Below are positions 53,005-60,845 of a stretch of DNA of 64,000 bases, piece after piece. The translations under genes were made by a program, and so were the position numbers. The notes under the pieces are model-generated. The model saw nothing but the letters and a program-made list of their open reading frames with translations. It ran no database searches and had not been told where the DNA came from. Origin of the DNA: Hyphomicrobiales bacterium (GTDB lineage Bacteria > Pseudomonadota > Alphaproteobacteria > Rhizobiales > Beijerinckiaceae); NCBI GenBank assembly GCA_900466745.1, contig UBNE01000009.1, positions 186,001-250,000 on the forward strand. The letters run 5' to 3'. Each line of letters opens with the position of its first letter. Position 1 is the first letter of the stretch.

Positions 53005-53454
53005 ATGCGATATCTCCACACCATGGTCCGTGTGACCGATCTCGATCAGGCGCTGGATTTCTACGTCAACAAGTTCGGGCTAGTCGAAACCCGCCGCATC
53101 GAGAACGAGAAGGGCCGCTTCACCCTGGTCTTCCTTGCCGCCCCGGACGACCTGGCCGAAGCCGAGGCCGGCGGCTCGCGCGGCCGCCCGACGCTGGAGC
53201 TGACCTATAACTGGGACCCGGAGACCTATACCGGCGGCCGCAATTTCGGCCATCTCGCCTATGAGGTCGACGACATCTACGCGACCTGCGACAAGCTGAT
53301 GAAGGCCGGCGTCACCATCAACCGCCCGCCGCGCGACGGCAACATGGCCTTCGTCCGCTCGCCTGACAACATCTCGATCGAGCTGCTCCAGAAGGGCGAT
53401 CCGAAGCCGCCGGCGGAGCCCTGGGCGAGCATGCCGAACACGGGCGCTTGGTGA
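53005..53454 (+). CDS. gloA: Glyoxalase I (lactoylglutathione lyase)
   Basis: 149 residues. Converts the hemithioacetal of methylglyoxal and glutathione to S-lactoylglutathione. Metal ligands are visible: His5 ([10 protein letters not shown]), Glu in TLELTYNWD, His in [11 protein letters not shown], Glu in SIELLQKGD. Compact single-domain form typical of bacterial GloA. Divergent from the CDF gene with about 90 bp between them; ATG preceded by GCGAGGACG. Confidence 0.96.
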   Translation: MRYLHTMVRVTDLDQALDFYVNKFGLVETRRIENEKGRFTLVFLAAPDDLAEAEAGGSRGRPTLELTYNWDPETYTGGRNFGHLAYEVDDIYATCDKLMKAGVTINRPPRDGNMAFVRSPDNISIELLQKGDPKPPAEPWASMPNTGAW

Positions 53455-53483
53455 GCCGGCGGCGGCGGTATTGGGCCGAGGAC

Positions 53484-53520
53484 GGCCTCCATGATATCAT
53501 CCAGTGATATCATGGAGGCC
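53484..53520. promoter_or_regulatory. Perfect palindromic operator of the vapBC locus
   Basis: Perfect inverted repeat with 16-bp arms, GGCCTCCATGATATCA and TGATATCATGGAGGCC, and a TCCAG centre. Each arm contains the self-palindrome TGATATCA, so two dyad sites 13 bp apart are present, as expected for cooperative binding of VapB dimers. The right arm includes the vapB ribosome-binding site GGAGG (53514-53518). Confidence 0.85.
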
Positions 53521-53523
53521 GCG

Positions 53524-53769
53524 ATGAGCATTCTCGTCCGCGATCCGAAGATCGACCGCATGGTCCGCGAATTGGCGGAGCGTGACGGCATCAGCTTGCA
53601 GGCGGCGATCGGCATGGCCGTGGAGCGGGAGCTGAAGCGCCGCGAGGAGCGGCGCCGGCAGATCGAAGAGGCGACCCGCAAGGCGCAGGAGCGGCTGGCG
53701 GCCTATCCGACGGTCGATGACGGGATGACGCATAAGGAGTTCTTCGATCGCGAATATGGCGACGCCTGA
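53524..53769 (+). CDS. vapB: VapB-type antitoxin (PSK transcription factor family)
   Basis: 81 residues. MSILVRDPKIDRMVRELAERDGIS is the N-terminal ribbon-helix-helix DNA-binding segment of the Rv0623-like/PSK family; the middle is a charged helix (RELKRREERRRQIEEATRKAQERL) and the C-terminus (MTHKEFFDREYGDA) is the part that usually blocks the toxin active site. Autorepression at the upstream palindrome is expected. Stop and toxin start share a base (TGATG). Confidence 0.9.
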   Translation: MSILVRDPKIDRMVRELAERDGISLQAAIGMAVERELKRREERRRQIEEATRKAQERLAAYPTVDDGMTHKEFFDREYGDA

Positions 53770-54179
53770 TGTTCCTGGATGCATCGGTCATCGTCGCCAA
53801 TCTGCTCGAGGAGGCCGAGGCCGTCGCGATCAGGGAGGCTCTGCTCGCCGAAAGCGAGCTGGTCACGTCGCCGCTTGCGATGTTCGAGGCTTCGACACGG
53901 CTTGCAGCCGTGAAACGTTTCAGCATTGACGACGGATATCAGGTGGTCAGGGCTTTCCTGGAGGATGCGGACATCCGCATCGTCGCGATCGATGAGGAGG
54001 TGGGCCGGATCGCCCACCGCTGCGCCGGCTCCTATCATCATTCGACAGGTCATCCCGCCCGTCTCAACATGGGTGATTGCTTCGCCTATGCCTCCGCCCG
54101 CGCCGCGGATGTGAAGCTCGCCTATAAGGGCGATGATTTCATCCATACCGACATCGAGGGCCGGCAATTTGGCTCCTGA
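53769..54179 (+). CDS. vapC: VapC-type PIN domain ribonuclease toxin
   Basis: 136 residues. The four acidic residues of a PIN active site are in place: Asp4 (MFLDAS), Glu40 (MFEAS), Asp103 (NMGDCFAYA) and Asp122/123 (KGDDF). VapC toxins cut tRNA or rRNA when the antitoxin is degraded. The gene is intact and coupled to vapB. Its last codons overlap the start of the next gene. Confidence 0.93.
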   Translation: MFLDASVIVANLLEEAEAVAIREALLAESELVTSPLAMFEASTRLAAVKRFSIDDGYQVVRAFLEDADIRIVAIDEEVGRIAHRCAGSYHHSTGHPARLNMGDCFAYASARAADVKLAYKGDDFIHTDIEGRQFGS

Positions 54180-55077
54180 AACTGTTCGCGCCGGCGTCTT
54201 CTGCCTCGGCATCGCGACGCTCGACTATGTCTACAGCGTCGAGACCCTGCCGACCCGCGGCGAGAAATACCGTTCGCGCGGCCTCGCCGTGGTCGGGGGC
54301 GGCTGCGCCGGCAACGCTTCCGTCGCCATCGCCCGGCTCGGCGGCGCCTGCTGGCTGGCGACGCGCCTCGCCGACGACTTCACCGGCGATCGCATCGTCA
54401 CCGATCTGAACCGCGAGGGCGTCGACACCCGTTTCGCCCGCCGGGTCGCCGGGCTGACCTCGCCGGTCTCGGCCATCCTGGTCGATGCGCAGGGCGAGCG
54501 CATGGTGATCTCCCATTCCGACCCGGCGATGCCGGAGGATGCCGGCTGGCTGCCGCGGGAGCTGCCCGCGGGAGCCGGCGCCGTCCTCGCGGATACGCGC
54601 TGGGGCGAGGGCGCCCTGGCGGCGCTGCGGCTGGCGCGCGAAGCCGGCGTTCCGGGCGTGCTCGACGGCGACCGCATGCCGCCGCATCCCGACCTCGTCG
54701 CCACGGCGAGCCATGTCGCCTTCAGCCAGCAGGCGCTGCGCGAGGTCTCGGGCGAGGAGGATCCGCGCGCCGGGCTCGCCAGGATCACCCGCGGCGGCGC
54801 GACCTGGCTTGCGGTGACGCTCGGCAAGGCGGGCGTGCTCCACTGGGACGGCGAGGTCCGCCACAGCCCGGCCTTCGCGGTCGAGACCGTCGACACGCTG
54901 GGGGCCGGCGACGTCTGGCACGGGGCCTTCGCCCTGGCGCTGGCGGAAGGGCGGGGCGAGATCGAGGCCATCCGCTTCGCCTCGGCGGCGGCGGCGCTCA
55001 AATGCACCCGTTTCGGCGGCCGCGAGGGGGCGCCGGGCCGCGAGGAGGTGGAACGTTTCCTCGCCGGCCGGCGTTGA
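54169..55077 (+). CDS. PfkB family carbohydrate kinase
   Basis: 302 residues if started at TTG 54169, which has GAGGG 8 nt upstream and lies inside the last codons of vapC; an in-frame ATG at 54133 lies further inside vapC. The N-terminal GxGCAGNASVAIARLGG substrate lid and C-terminal catalytic DTLGAGDVWHGAFALAL are standard ribokinase/PfkB motifs. The sugar is unknown; sulfofructose, ribose and fructose kinases all fit. Overlap with vapC suggests they can be cotranscribed. Confidence 0.88.
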   Translation: MAPETVRAGVFCLGIATLDYVYSVETLPTRGEKYRSRGLAVVGGGCAGNASVAIARLGGACWLATRLADDFTGDRIVTDLNREGVDTRFARRVAGLTSPVSAILVDAQGERMVISHSDPAMPEDAGWLPRELPAGAGAVLADTRWGEGALAALRLAREAGVPGVLDGDRMPPHPDLVATASHVAFSQQALREVSGEEDPRAGLARITRGGATWLAVTLGKAGVLHWDGEVRHSPAFAVETVDTLGAGDVWHGAFALALAEGRGEIEAIRFASAAAALKCTRFGGREGAPGREEVERFLAGRR

Positions 55078-55174
55078 GTGGGAGCGCTTGCGGGCGTCGT
55101 GCAGTCGTCACGCGGTTCGGGCATCTGACCGGGCATGCGCTGCCGCGCATCTGGTCAACCTCAAGGAGAGCCGC

Positions 55175-55489
55175 ATGCTGCCGATCCAGGGTTTGAAGTG
55201 CATCTACGACACCACCGGCCGGGGCTGGTCGATCGAGCTCGTGCTCAAGGCCGAGGGCGAGACCGTGCTGCGCCGCTTCGAGGTCGACGGGCCGGACGAT
55301 GTGGAAATGCTGATCGAGGCGTTCGAGGATTCCTCCGTCAGCGCCTTCGACCCGCAGACCGGCGAGATCGTCTTCGGCTACGAATATCTCGACCTCGACG
55401 ACGAGGACGATCTCGCCGACGAGGACGAGGATTCCGAGGAGGATTCGGATGAAGACGAATCCACGAAAGCCGAGGACGCGAAGTCCTGA
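55175..55489 (+). CDS. Small acidic protein of unknown function
   Basis: 104 residues, with AAGGAGAG before the ATG. The N-terminal 70 residues look folded (LPIQGLKCIYDTTGRGWSIELVLKAEG, beta-rich); the last 30 are almost entirely Asp/Glu/Ser (LDLDDEDDLADEDEDSEED). I recognise no family. The acidic tail could bind basic partners or metal ions. A repeat element follows. Confidence 0.65.
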   Translation: MLPIQGLKCIYDTTGRGWSIELVLKAEGETVLRRFEVDGPDDVEMLIEAFEDSSVSAFDPQTGEIVFGYEYLDLDDEDDLADEDEDSEEDSDEDESTKAEDAKS

Positions 55490-55523
55490 GGCCGGCGCGT
55501 CTCGCGGGACGCGGCCGCCGGAC

Positions 55524-55570
55524 CATCGGATTGCGGCGAGAAAACCACTTTTCGGCGAAAATCCGATGCC
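55524..55570. repeat. Palindromic repeat related to the element after potI
   Basis: CATCGGATT and AATCCGATG outer arms with an inner GAGAAAACC/TTTTCGGCG core containing CCACTTTTCGG, the reverse complement of the CCGAAAAGTGG core at 5191. Short dispersed repeat in opposite orientation to the first copy. Confidence 0.75.
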
Positions 55571-55663
55571 ATAACAAGATTCCGGATCGCGCCGTGCCCG
55601 ATGGGCCGCGGAGGGGTCCGGCGACGCAGACCACGGCTCCGGCCGGAACGCAGAAGGTCCCGT

Positions 55664-56584
55664 GTGAACGATAGACCCGACGACAGGCACGACATGTCGG
55701 CTCTCGACATTCCGCCGGTGCCGCCGCCCTTCGAGATGCCGGCGGCGACGGTCGGCACCAGCCGCAAGCGCGGCGTCTGCGCGATCAGCGGGCAGGAGAT
55801 GGCGCGCAAGAACCTCGTCGAGATCGGGACCCTGCGCCCGGCGCTGGTCGAGCACATCCGCAACGACTTCCCGGACCTGCCCGACGATGCGCTGATCAGC
55901 CTGAAGGAGCTGGCGCGCTACCGGACGCGCTATGTCGAGGAGATCCTGCGCGAGGAGCACGGCGAATATTCGGACCTCGACCGCGAGGTCGCCGAGAGCA
56001 TCGCCCGGCAGGAGACCATCGCCGAGAACGTCGAGGACGATTTCGAGGAGCACCGCACGCTGGGCGAGCGCCTCTCCGACAACCTCGCGAGCTTCGGCGG
56101 CTCCTGGGCCTTCCTGATCAGCTTCGGCGTCGTCCTGCTCGGCTGGATGGCGCTCAACGTCGCGATGGCGGCGAGCGCCTTCGATCCCTATCCCTTCATC
56201 CTGCTCAATCTCGTGCTCTCCTGCCTCGCGGCCGTGCAGGCGCCGATCATCATGATGAGCCAGAAGCGCCAGGAATCGAAGGACAGGCTGCGTTCGGCCA
56301 ACGACTATCAGGTCAATCTCAAGGCCGAGCTCGAGATCCGCCACCTGCACGAGAAGATGGACCATCTGATCACCCGGCAATGGCAGCGCCTCGCCGAGAT
56401 CCAGCAGGTCCAGCTCGAGATGCTGCAGGACCAGCAGGCGCGCCTGCCGCGGCCGAAGGTGGTGGTCAAGAAGATCAAGAAGAAGCCGAAGCCCGCCGCC
56501 AAGGCGGCCAAGGCGGCCAAGGCCGGCCCCGGCGAGGACGGCCCCGCCGCTTCGCCCTCTCCGGCCGACGCGGCCGAGGGGTGA
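55664..56584 (+). CDS. DUF1003 family membrane protein
   Basis: 306 residues from GTG 55664 (AGAAGG 8 nt upstream); ATG 55694 is the alternative. A short N-terminal segment with CAISGQEMARKNLVE is followed by a soluble acidic region, then two membrane spans (WAFLISFGVVLLGWMALNVAMAA and FILLNLVLSCLAAVQAPIIMM), the core of DUF1003. ESKDRLRSANDYQVNLKAELEI and HEKMDHLI are diagnostic. The C-terminus is a Lys/Ala/Pro-rich tail. Function unknown. Confidence 0.88.
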   Translation: MNDRPDDRHDMSALDIPPVPPPFEMPAATVGTSRKRGVCAISGQEMARKNLVEIGTLRPALVEHIRNDFPDLPDDALISLKELARYRTRYVEEILREEHGEYSDLDREVAESIARQETIAENVEDDFEEHRTLGERLSDNLASFGGSWAFLISFGVVLLGWMALNVAMAASAFDPYPFILLNLVLSCLAAVQAPIIMMSQKRQESKDRLRSANDYQVNLKAELEIRHLHEKMDHLITRQWQRLAEIQQVQLEMLQDQQARLPRPKVVVKKIKKKPKPAAKAAKAAKAGPGEDGPAASPSPADAAEG

Positions 56585-56609
56585 CGGGCGGGGCATCGCC
56601 GCTGCACCA

Positions 56610-56640
56610 TTGACAGGGCCCGCGGCAGCCGCTCTCTAGT
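56610..56640 (+). promoter_or_regulatory. Candidate promoter of the orphan binding-protein gene
   Basis: Perfect -35 TTGACA (56610-56615) and a weak -10-like TCTAGT (56635-56640), with a long 19-bp spacer. The ribosome-binding site GGGAG lies 30 bp further on. Confidence 0.35.
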
Positions 56641-56669
56641 CGGCAAAAGACCTGACCCGGGAGACCAGC

Positions 56670-57710
56670 ATGATCCGCCACCGACTGCCCCGCCTGCTCG
56701 CGGGAGCGGCCTTCGCCGCGACACTGGCCGGAGCGGCGGCTCCCGCCTTCGCCCAGGGCCAGGTCACCGTCTACTGCTCGATCCTCGAGGAGCAGTGCCG
56801 CGAGGGCGCGGCGATGTTCGAGAAGGCGACCGGCATCAAGGTCGCGATGGTGCGCAAGAGCACCGGCGAGGTCTATGCGCAGGTCAAGGCCGAGGCCACC
56901 AATCCGCGCGGCGACGTCTGGTGGGGCGGGCCGGGCGAGCCGCATCTCCAGGCGGCGGCGGAGGGCCTGCTCGACGTGTACAAGTCGCCGAAGCTGCCGG
57001 AACTGCATGACTGGGCGCAGCGCCATGCCGAGCAGGCGAAGTTCCGCACCAATGCGATCTATCTCGGCGCGCTCGGCATCGGCTACAACAGCGACGTCCT
57101 GAAGAAGCGCGGCATCGCCGCCCCGAAATGCTGGGCCGACCTGCTCGACGCCAAGTTCCGCGACGAGGTCCAGATCGCCGATCCCGGCTCGTCCGGCACG
57201 GCCTATGTCTTCCTGGCGACGACGGTGCAGCGCCTCGGCGAGGAGAAGGGCTTCGACTTCCTCAAGAGCCTGCACAGGAACATCAGCCAGTACACCAAAT
57301 CCGGCATCGCCCCGGTCAAGGCCACCGCGCTCGGCGAGACGGCCGTCGGCATCGCCTTCATCCACGACATGCTGACGCAGAAGCTCCAGGGCGCGCCGAT
57401 CGAGACCGTGGCGCCCTGCGAGGGCACCGGCTACGAGACCGGCTCGGTCTCGGTGATCAAGGGCGGCAAGAACCCGGAAGCGGCGCGCAAGTTCGTCGAT
57501 TTCACCCTCTCGCCCGACGCCCAGAACATCAACGCGAAGCTGAAGATCAACTCGATCCCCTCCAACCGGAATTCGGCGCTCTCGCCGGATGCGCCGAAAT
57601 TCTCGGAGATCAAGCTGATCGACTACGACACGCCGCGCTGGGGCGCGCCGGAGGAGCGCTCGCGCCTCCTCAAGAAGTTCGACGCCGAGGTCAAGGCGCT
57701 GCCGCGCTGA
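56670..57710 (+). CDS. ABC transporter periplasmic substrate-binding protein (Fe3+/phosphonate-type family)
   Basis: 346 residues. Signal peptide ends ...APAFAQGQ. VTVYCSILEEQCREGAAMFEKATGIKVAMVRKSTGE is typical of the FbpA/AfuA-like class of binding proteins for ferric iron, thiosulfate or aminoethylphosphonate. The adjacent Tyr pair that binds Fe in FbpA is not evident, so iron is uncertain. No permease or ATPase genes are next to it, which makes it an orphan or a partner of a distant transporter. Confidence 0.85.
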   Translation: MIRHRLPRLLAGAAFAATLAGAAAPAFAQGQVTVYCSILEEQCREGAAMFEKATGIKVAMVRKSTGEVYAQVKAEATNPRGDVWWGGPGEPHLQAAAEGLLDVYKSPKLPELHDWAQRHAEQAKFRTNAIYLGALGIGYNSDVLKKRGIAAPKCWADLLDAKFRDEVQIADPGSSGTAYVFLATTVQRLGEEKGFDFLKSLHRNISQYTKSGIAPVKATALGETAVGIAFIHDMLTQKLQGAPIETVAPCEGTGYETGSVSVIKGGKNPEAARKFVDFTLSPDAQNINAKLKINSIPSNRNSALSPDAPKFSEIKLIDYDTPRWGAPEERSRLLKKFDAEVKALPR

Positions 57711-57843
57711 GCGGAACGAGGTTGCGGTTGCGTCGGAGCGCCGCGGCTTCGCGAGCCCGGTAGCACGGCCGCCGCATTGTGCTACTAAGCTGCGATCCGG
57801 GCCCGGAGCCTCCGCTCCGGCCCCAGCCATGGGATCGCCGCAG

Positions 57844-58533
57844 ATGCTTCGCGCCACTTCCGTCCTCCGCAAGGCCGCCGTCCGCCCCGAGCGCGTCGCC
57901 GATACGCTCGGCCTCGCCCATCGCGACCGCAACCGCGACGGCGTCACCGCCACGACTGCCGGCGGGCTCGACATCGCGATCGCGCTCGACCGGCCGGCGG
58001 CGCTGAACGACGGCGACGCGCTGAAGCTGGAGGATGGCCGCCTCGTCCAGATCAGGGCCCTGCCGGAAAGCCTCCTGGAGGTCCGCGCCGAGAATCCGTT
58101 GCGGCTGACGCGTCTCGCCTGGCATCTCGGCGGCCATCACGTCCCGGCCGAGATGACGGCCGAGGCGCTCTATGTCCCGAACGATCCGGCGCTGGCCGAG
58201 CTGGTGCGCGGGCAGGGCTGCGCCATGACGCCGGTCGAGCGCCCCTTCCAGCCGGAGCCGGAGGTGCACCACCACGCCCATGGCGACGCCTGCGGCTGCG
58301 GCCACGACCATCATCATGACCACGAGCATCATCATCACGGCCATGAGCACGGGCACGAGCATCATCATGCCCATCACGGTCAGGAGCAGGCGCATGGGCA
58401 CGAGCATCACCACGCCCATGGCGATGCTTGCGGTTGCGGGCATGACCACGACCACCACGGGCACAGCCATCACGATCATGGCCACGGCCACGGCACGGCG
58501 CATGGCCATAAGGGCCACTCCCACGATCACTGA
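57844..58533 (+). CDS. ureE: Urease accessory protein UreE with long His/Cys-rich tail
   Basis: 229 residues from ATG 57844 (MLRATSVLRKAAV, the usual UreE start); ATG 57829 is possible. The N-terminal peptide-binding and central metal-binding domains are present (LTRLAWHLGGHHVPAEM, ALYVPNDPALAELVRGQGC). The last 90 residues are a His-rich nickel-binding tail with two copies of HHAHGDACGCGHDH. UreE is the nickel chaperone for urease maturation. No other urease gene is in the window, so it is detached from its cluster here. Confidence 0.93.
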   Translation: MLRATSVLRKAAVRPERVADTLGLAHRDRNRDGVTATTAGGLDIAIALDRPAALNDGDALKLEDGRLVQIRALPESLLEVRAENPLRLTRLAWHLGGHHVPAEMTAEALYVPNDPALAELVRGQGCAMTPVERPFQPEPEVHHHAHGDACGCGHDHHHDHEHHHHGHEHGHEHHHAHHGQEQAHGHEHHHAHGDACGCGHDHDHHGHSHHDHGHGHGTAHGHKGHSHDH

Positions 58534-58567
58534 GACATTCGTCGGTAAGCTCAGGCGCCTCGGGGAA

Positions 58568-58713
58568 CCCTCTCCCATAGGGAGAGGGCAGGGTGTGAGG
58601 GGTAGGCCGCTCACCGTATTTGCTGCGAGATGGTCGCTGCTGTATTGAGGCTAGCGCTTTGCTGGTCCAGCGGCCGACACCTCACCCCTACCCCTCTCCT
58701 TACAGGAGAGGGG
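58568..58713. repeat. Inverted-repeat element between ureE and uxuA
   Basis: Two small hairpins, CCCTCTCCC-ATA-GGGAGAGGG (58568-58588) and CCCCTCTCC-TTACA-GGAGAGGGG (58691-58713), lie at the ends of a larger inverted repeat (TGTGAGGGGTAGGCCGCT against AGCGGCCGACACCTCACCCC). It is placed between two convergent genes. Copies of this kind are common in proteobacterial genomes. Confidence 0.8.
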
Positions 58714-58749
58714 ATTCCGCGCTCTGCCGTGCGAAGGTGCAGCCGTCTC

Positions 58750-59946
58750 TCAGGCGTCGTAGCCCTTGACCTCCGCCAGTGCCGCCATGACGCCGCGCAG
58801 CTCAGCCAGCCCGCGCAGCCGGCCGACAGCCGGATAGCCGGGGAAGCTGCCCTTGCCGACGTCGTCGAGCAGTTCGTGGCCGTGGTCGGGCCGCATCGGG
58901 ATGCGCCAATGCGGGATGCCGGCCGCCTTGCGGCGCTGCTCCTCCGCCATCAGGACATCCACCAGCGCCACCATGTCGGTATCGCCGCCGAGATGCTCGG
59001 CCTCCATGAAGGAGCCGTCCGGGTCCTTGGCGACGTTGCGCAGATGCGCGAACCAGATCCTGTCGGCGAAGCGGCGCGCGATCTGCGGCACGTCGTTCTT
59101 CGGATTGGCGCCGAGCGAGCCGGAGCACAGCGTCAGCCCGTTCGCCGGGGAATCGACGGCGCCGAGGATATAGGCGATGTCCTCCTCGTCCGAGCAGATG
59201 CGCGGCAGGCCGAAGAGAGGCCGCGGCGGGTCGTCGGGATGGATGCACATCCGGATGCCGACGTCCTCCGCCGTCGGGATGATCGCCTCGAGGAAGCGCT
59301 TGAGGTTTTCGCGCAGCTTCGCATGCGTCATGCCGGCATAGCGCTCGAGGATGCGGGCGAGGCCGGGCAGGTCGTAGCGGTCGAAGGCGCCGGGCAGGCC
59401 GGCCATCACGCTCGACAGCAGCCGGTCGCGGTCGGCCTGGCTGGAGTTCTCGAACCAGGCCCTGGCCCGGTCCATGACCTCGGCGGAATGGCCCTCATCG
59501 GCGCCCTTGCGCTTCAGCATGAAATGGTCGAGCGCGACATATTCGTGCAGGTTGAAGCGCAGCGCCGTGCCGCCGCCGGGGAGCTTGTGGGCGAGCTCGG
59601 TGCGGGTCCAGTCCAGCACCGGCATGAAGTTGTAGCAGATCACCTTGAGCCCGCAGGCGGCGAGGTTGCGCATCGACTGGCGGTAGTTCTCGAACACGGT
59701 TTCGAGATCGCCTTCGCCGATCTTGACGCTCTCATGGATCGGCAGGCTCTCGACCACCTTCCATTCCAGGCCGAGGCTCCCGTCGCCGCGCACGATGGCC
59801 TGGCGCTTCTCGATCTCCTCGACGCTCCAGACCACGCCATAGGGAATCTGGTGCAGCGAATTGACGATGCCGGTGGCGCCGGCCTGCCTCGCCTGGGCCA
59901 GAGTCACGACGTCGTCCGGCCCGAACCAGCGCCAGCATTGTTCCAT
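58750..59946 (-). CDS. uxuA: Mannonate dehydratase
   Basis: 398 residues. Dehydrates D-mannonate to 2-keto-3-deoxy-gluconate in glucuronate breakdown. WFGPDDVVTLAQARQAGATGIVNSLH at the start, CIHPDDPPRPLFGLPRI (metal/substrate loop), LCSGSLGANPKNDV and the terminal RPDHGHELLDD are family signatures and the length is standard. It is cotranscribed with the regulator gene upstream on the same strand (45 bp gap). A transporter operon lies on the other side of the regulator. Confidence 0.96.
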   Translation of the reverse strand: MEQCWRWFGPDDVVTLAQARQAGATGIVNSLHQIPYGVVWSVEEIEKRQAIVRGDGSLGLEWKVVESLPIHESVKIGEGDLETVFENYRQSMRNLAACGLKVICYNFMPVLDWTRTELAHKLPGGGTALRFNLHEYVALDHFMLKRKGADEGHSAEVMDRARAWFENSSQADRDRLLSSVMAGLPGAFDRYDLPGLARILERYAGMTHAKLRENLKRFLEAIIPTAEDVGIRMCIHPDDPPRPLFGLPRICSDEEDIAYILGAVDSPANGLTLCSGSLGANPKNDVPQIARRFADRIWFAHLRNVAKDPDGSFMEAEHLGGDTDMVALVDVLMAEEQRRKAAGIPHWRIPMRPDHGHELLDDVGKGSFPGYPAVGRLRGLAELRGVMAALAEVKGYDA

Positions 59947-59991
59947 GGTCTGATATCCTTCGAGAAGTATCGCTGCTTGGGGGCGGGGAGG

Positions 59992-60687
59992 TCAGGAGGC
60001 GCCGTGGACGAGACCGGAATTGTCGAAGGCGTCCGCATGGTCCTTCGCGATCTTGTCGATCGTCGCGAAGACGGTGCGCAGATGCGCGCGCATCGCCGCC
60101 TCGGCGCCGTTCTCGTCATGGCGCATGATGCAGTCGGCGATGATCCGGTGCTCGTTCAGGATCACCTCGGACCAGGACGGCGTTTCGAGCGAGAGGCAGC
60201 GCACCCGGTCCATCTGGGCCTTGACGCCCTCGATCATGCTCCAAACGGCGCGATGCCCGGCGATGCGCGAGATTTCGGCATGGAAGACCTCGTCGAGGCG
60301 GAAGATCTCGGGCCGGTCCTGCCGCCGGACCGCCTGCGCCTGCTCCTCCACCTGCGCCTCGAGCCGGCGCCGGTCGGCCTCGCCGATGCGCTGCGCGGCG
60401 AGCACCACGGTGCGGCATTCCAGCGTCTCGCGGACGAACTGGCTGTCATGGACGGCGGCGAGGTCGATCGGCGCGACGAAGGTGCCGACCTGGGGCACCG
60501 CGACCAGGAAGCCTTCCTCGACCAGCCGCTTGAACGCCTCCCGGACCGGGGTGCGGCTGACGCCGAAGCGCAGCGCCATCCGCGCCTCGGACATCGCCTC
60601 GCGCGGCTTCAGCGCGCCGCTGATGATGTCGGTGCGCAGCACGCTGTAGATCTGGTCCGTGCTGTGACGGGCTGCGGGATGGGCCAT
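59992..60687 (-). CDS. GntR/FadR-type transcriptional regulator
   Basis: 231 residues from ATG 60687. N-terminal winged helix-turn-helix (IYSVLRTDIISGALKPREAMSEARMALRFGVSRTPVREAFKRLVEEGFL) and C-terminal FCD ligand domain with metal-site residues in FHAEISRIAGHRAVW and NEHRIIADCI...AMRAHL. Its position between uxuA and an ABC importer, with a perfect palindrome in the divergent promoter region, indicates a hexuronate-responsive repressor of both. Confidence 0.92.
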   Translation of the reverse strand: MAHPAARHSTDQIYSVLRTDIISGALKPREAMSEARMALRFGVSRTPVREAFKRLVEEGFLVAVPQVGTFVAPIDLAAVHDSQFVRETLECRTVVLAAQRIGEADRRRLEAQVEEQAQAVRRQDRPEIFRLDEVFHAEISRIAGHRAVWSMIEGVKAQMDRVRCLSLETPSWSEVILNEHRIIADCIMRHDENGAEAAMRAHLRTVFATIDKIAKDHADAFDNSGLVHGAS

Positions 60688-60704
60688 TGCCAAGCTCTCG
60701 ACGA

Positions 60705-60716
60705 CTAGTATACTAG
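60705..60716. promoter_or_regulatory. GntR-type operator palindrome in the uxuA/ABC divergent region
   Basis: Perfect 12-bp palindrome CTAGTATACTAG, the form of FadR-family operators. On the plus strand it overlaps a possible -10 TATACT (60709-60714) placed 16 bp after TTGCCA (60687-60692), which could drive the transporter genes; on the minus strand TATCCT (60715-60720) lies 18 bp after TTGACG (60739-60744). Binding would block both directions. Confidence 0.75.
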
Positions 60717-60845
60717 GATACCGATCATCCGGGGGCTGCGTCAACTTGGCAGGTTCCGCGGATCGAGGGGCGGGCACCGGATGGCGGCGGCCGGGCCGGC
60801 ACGAGGCGAAGCAACAAGCGGGCATCCGCAGCGGGAGGAGACATC

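Noticed and set aside
58266-58530. Repeated CACCATCAC-type DNA resembling a small repeat array
   Set aside because: The repeats are His codons of the ureE tail. There are no regular spacers and no cas genes, so it is not a CRISPR array.
57829-58533. A urease gene cluster
   Set aside because: Only ureE is present. The upstream gene is an ABC binding protein and the downstream gene is uxuA; no structural urease or other accessory gene is seen.
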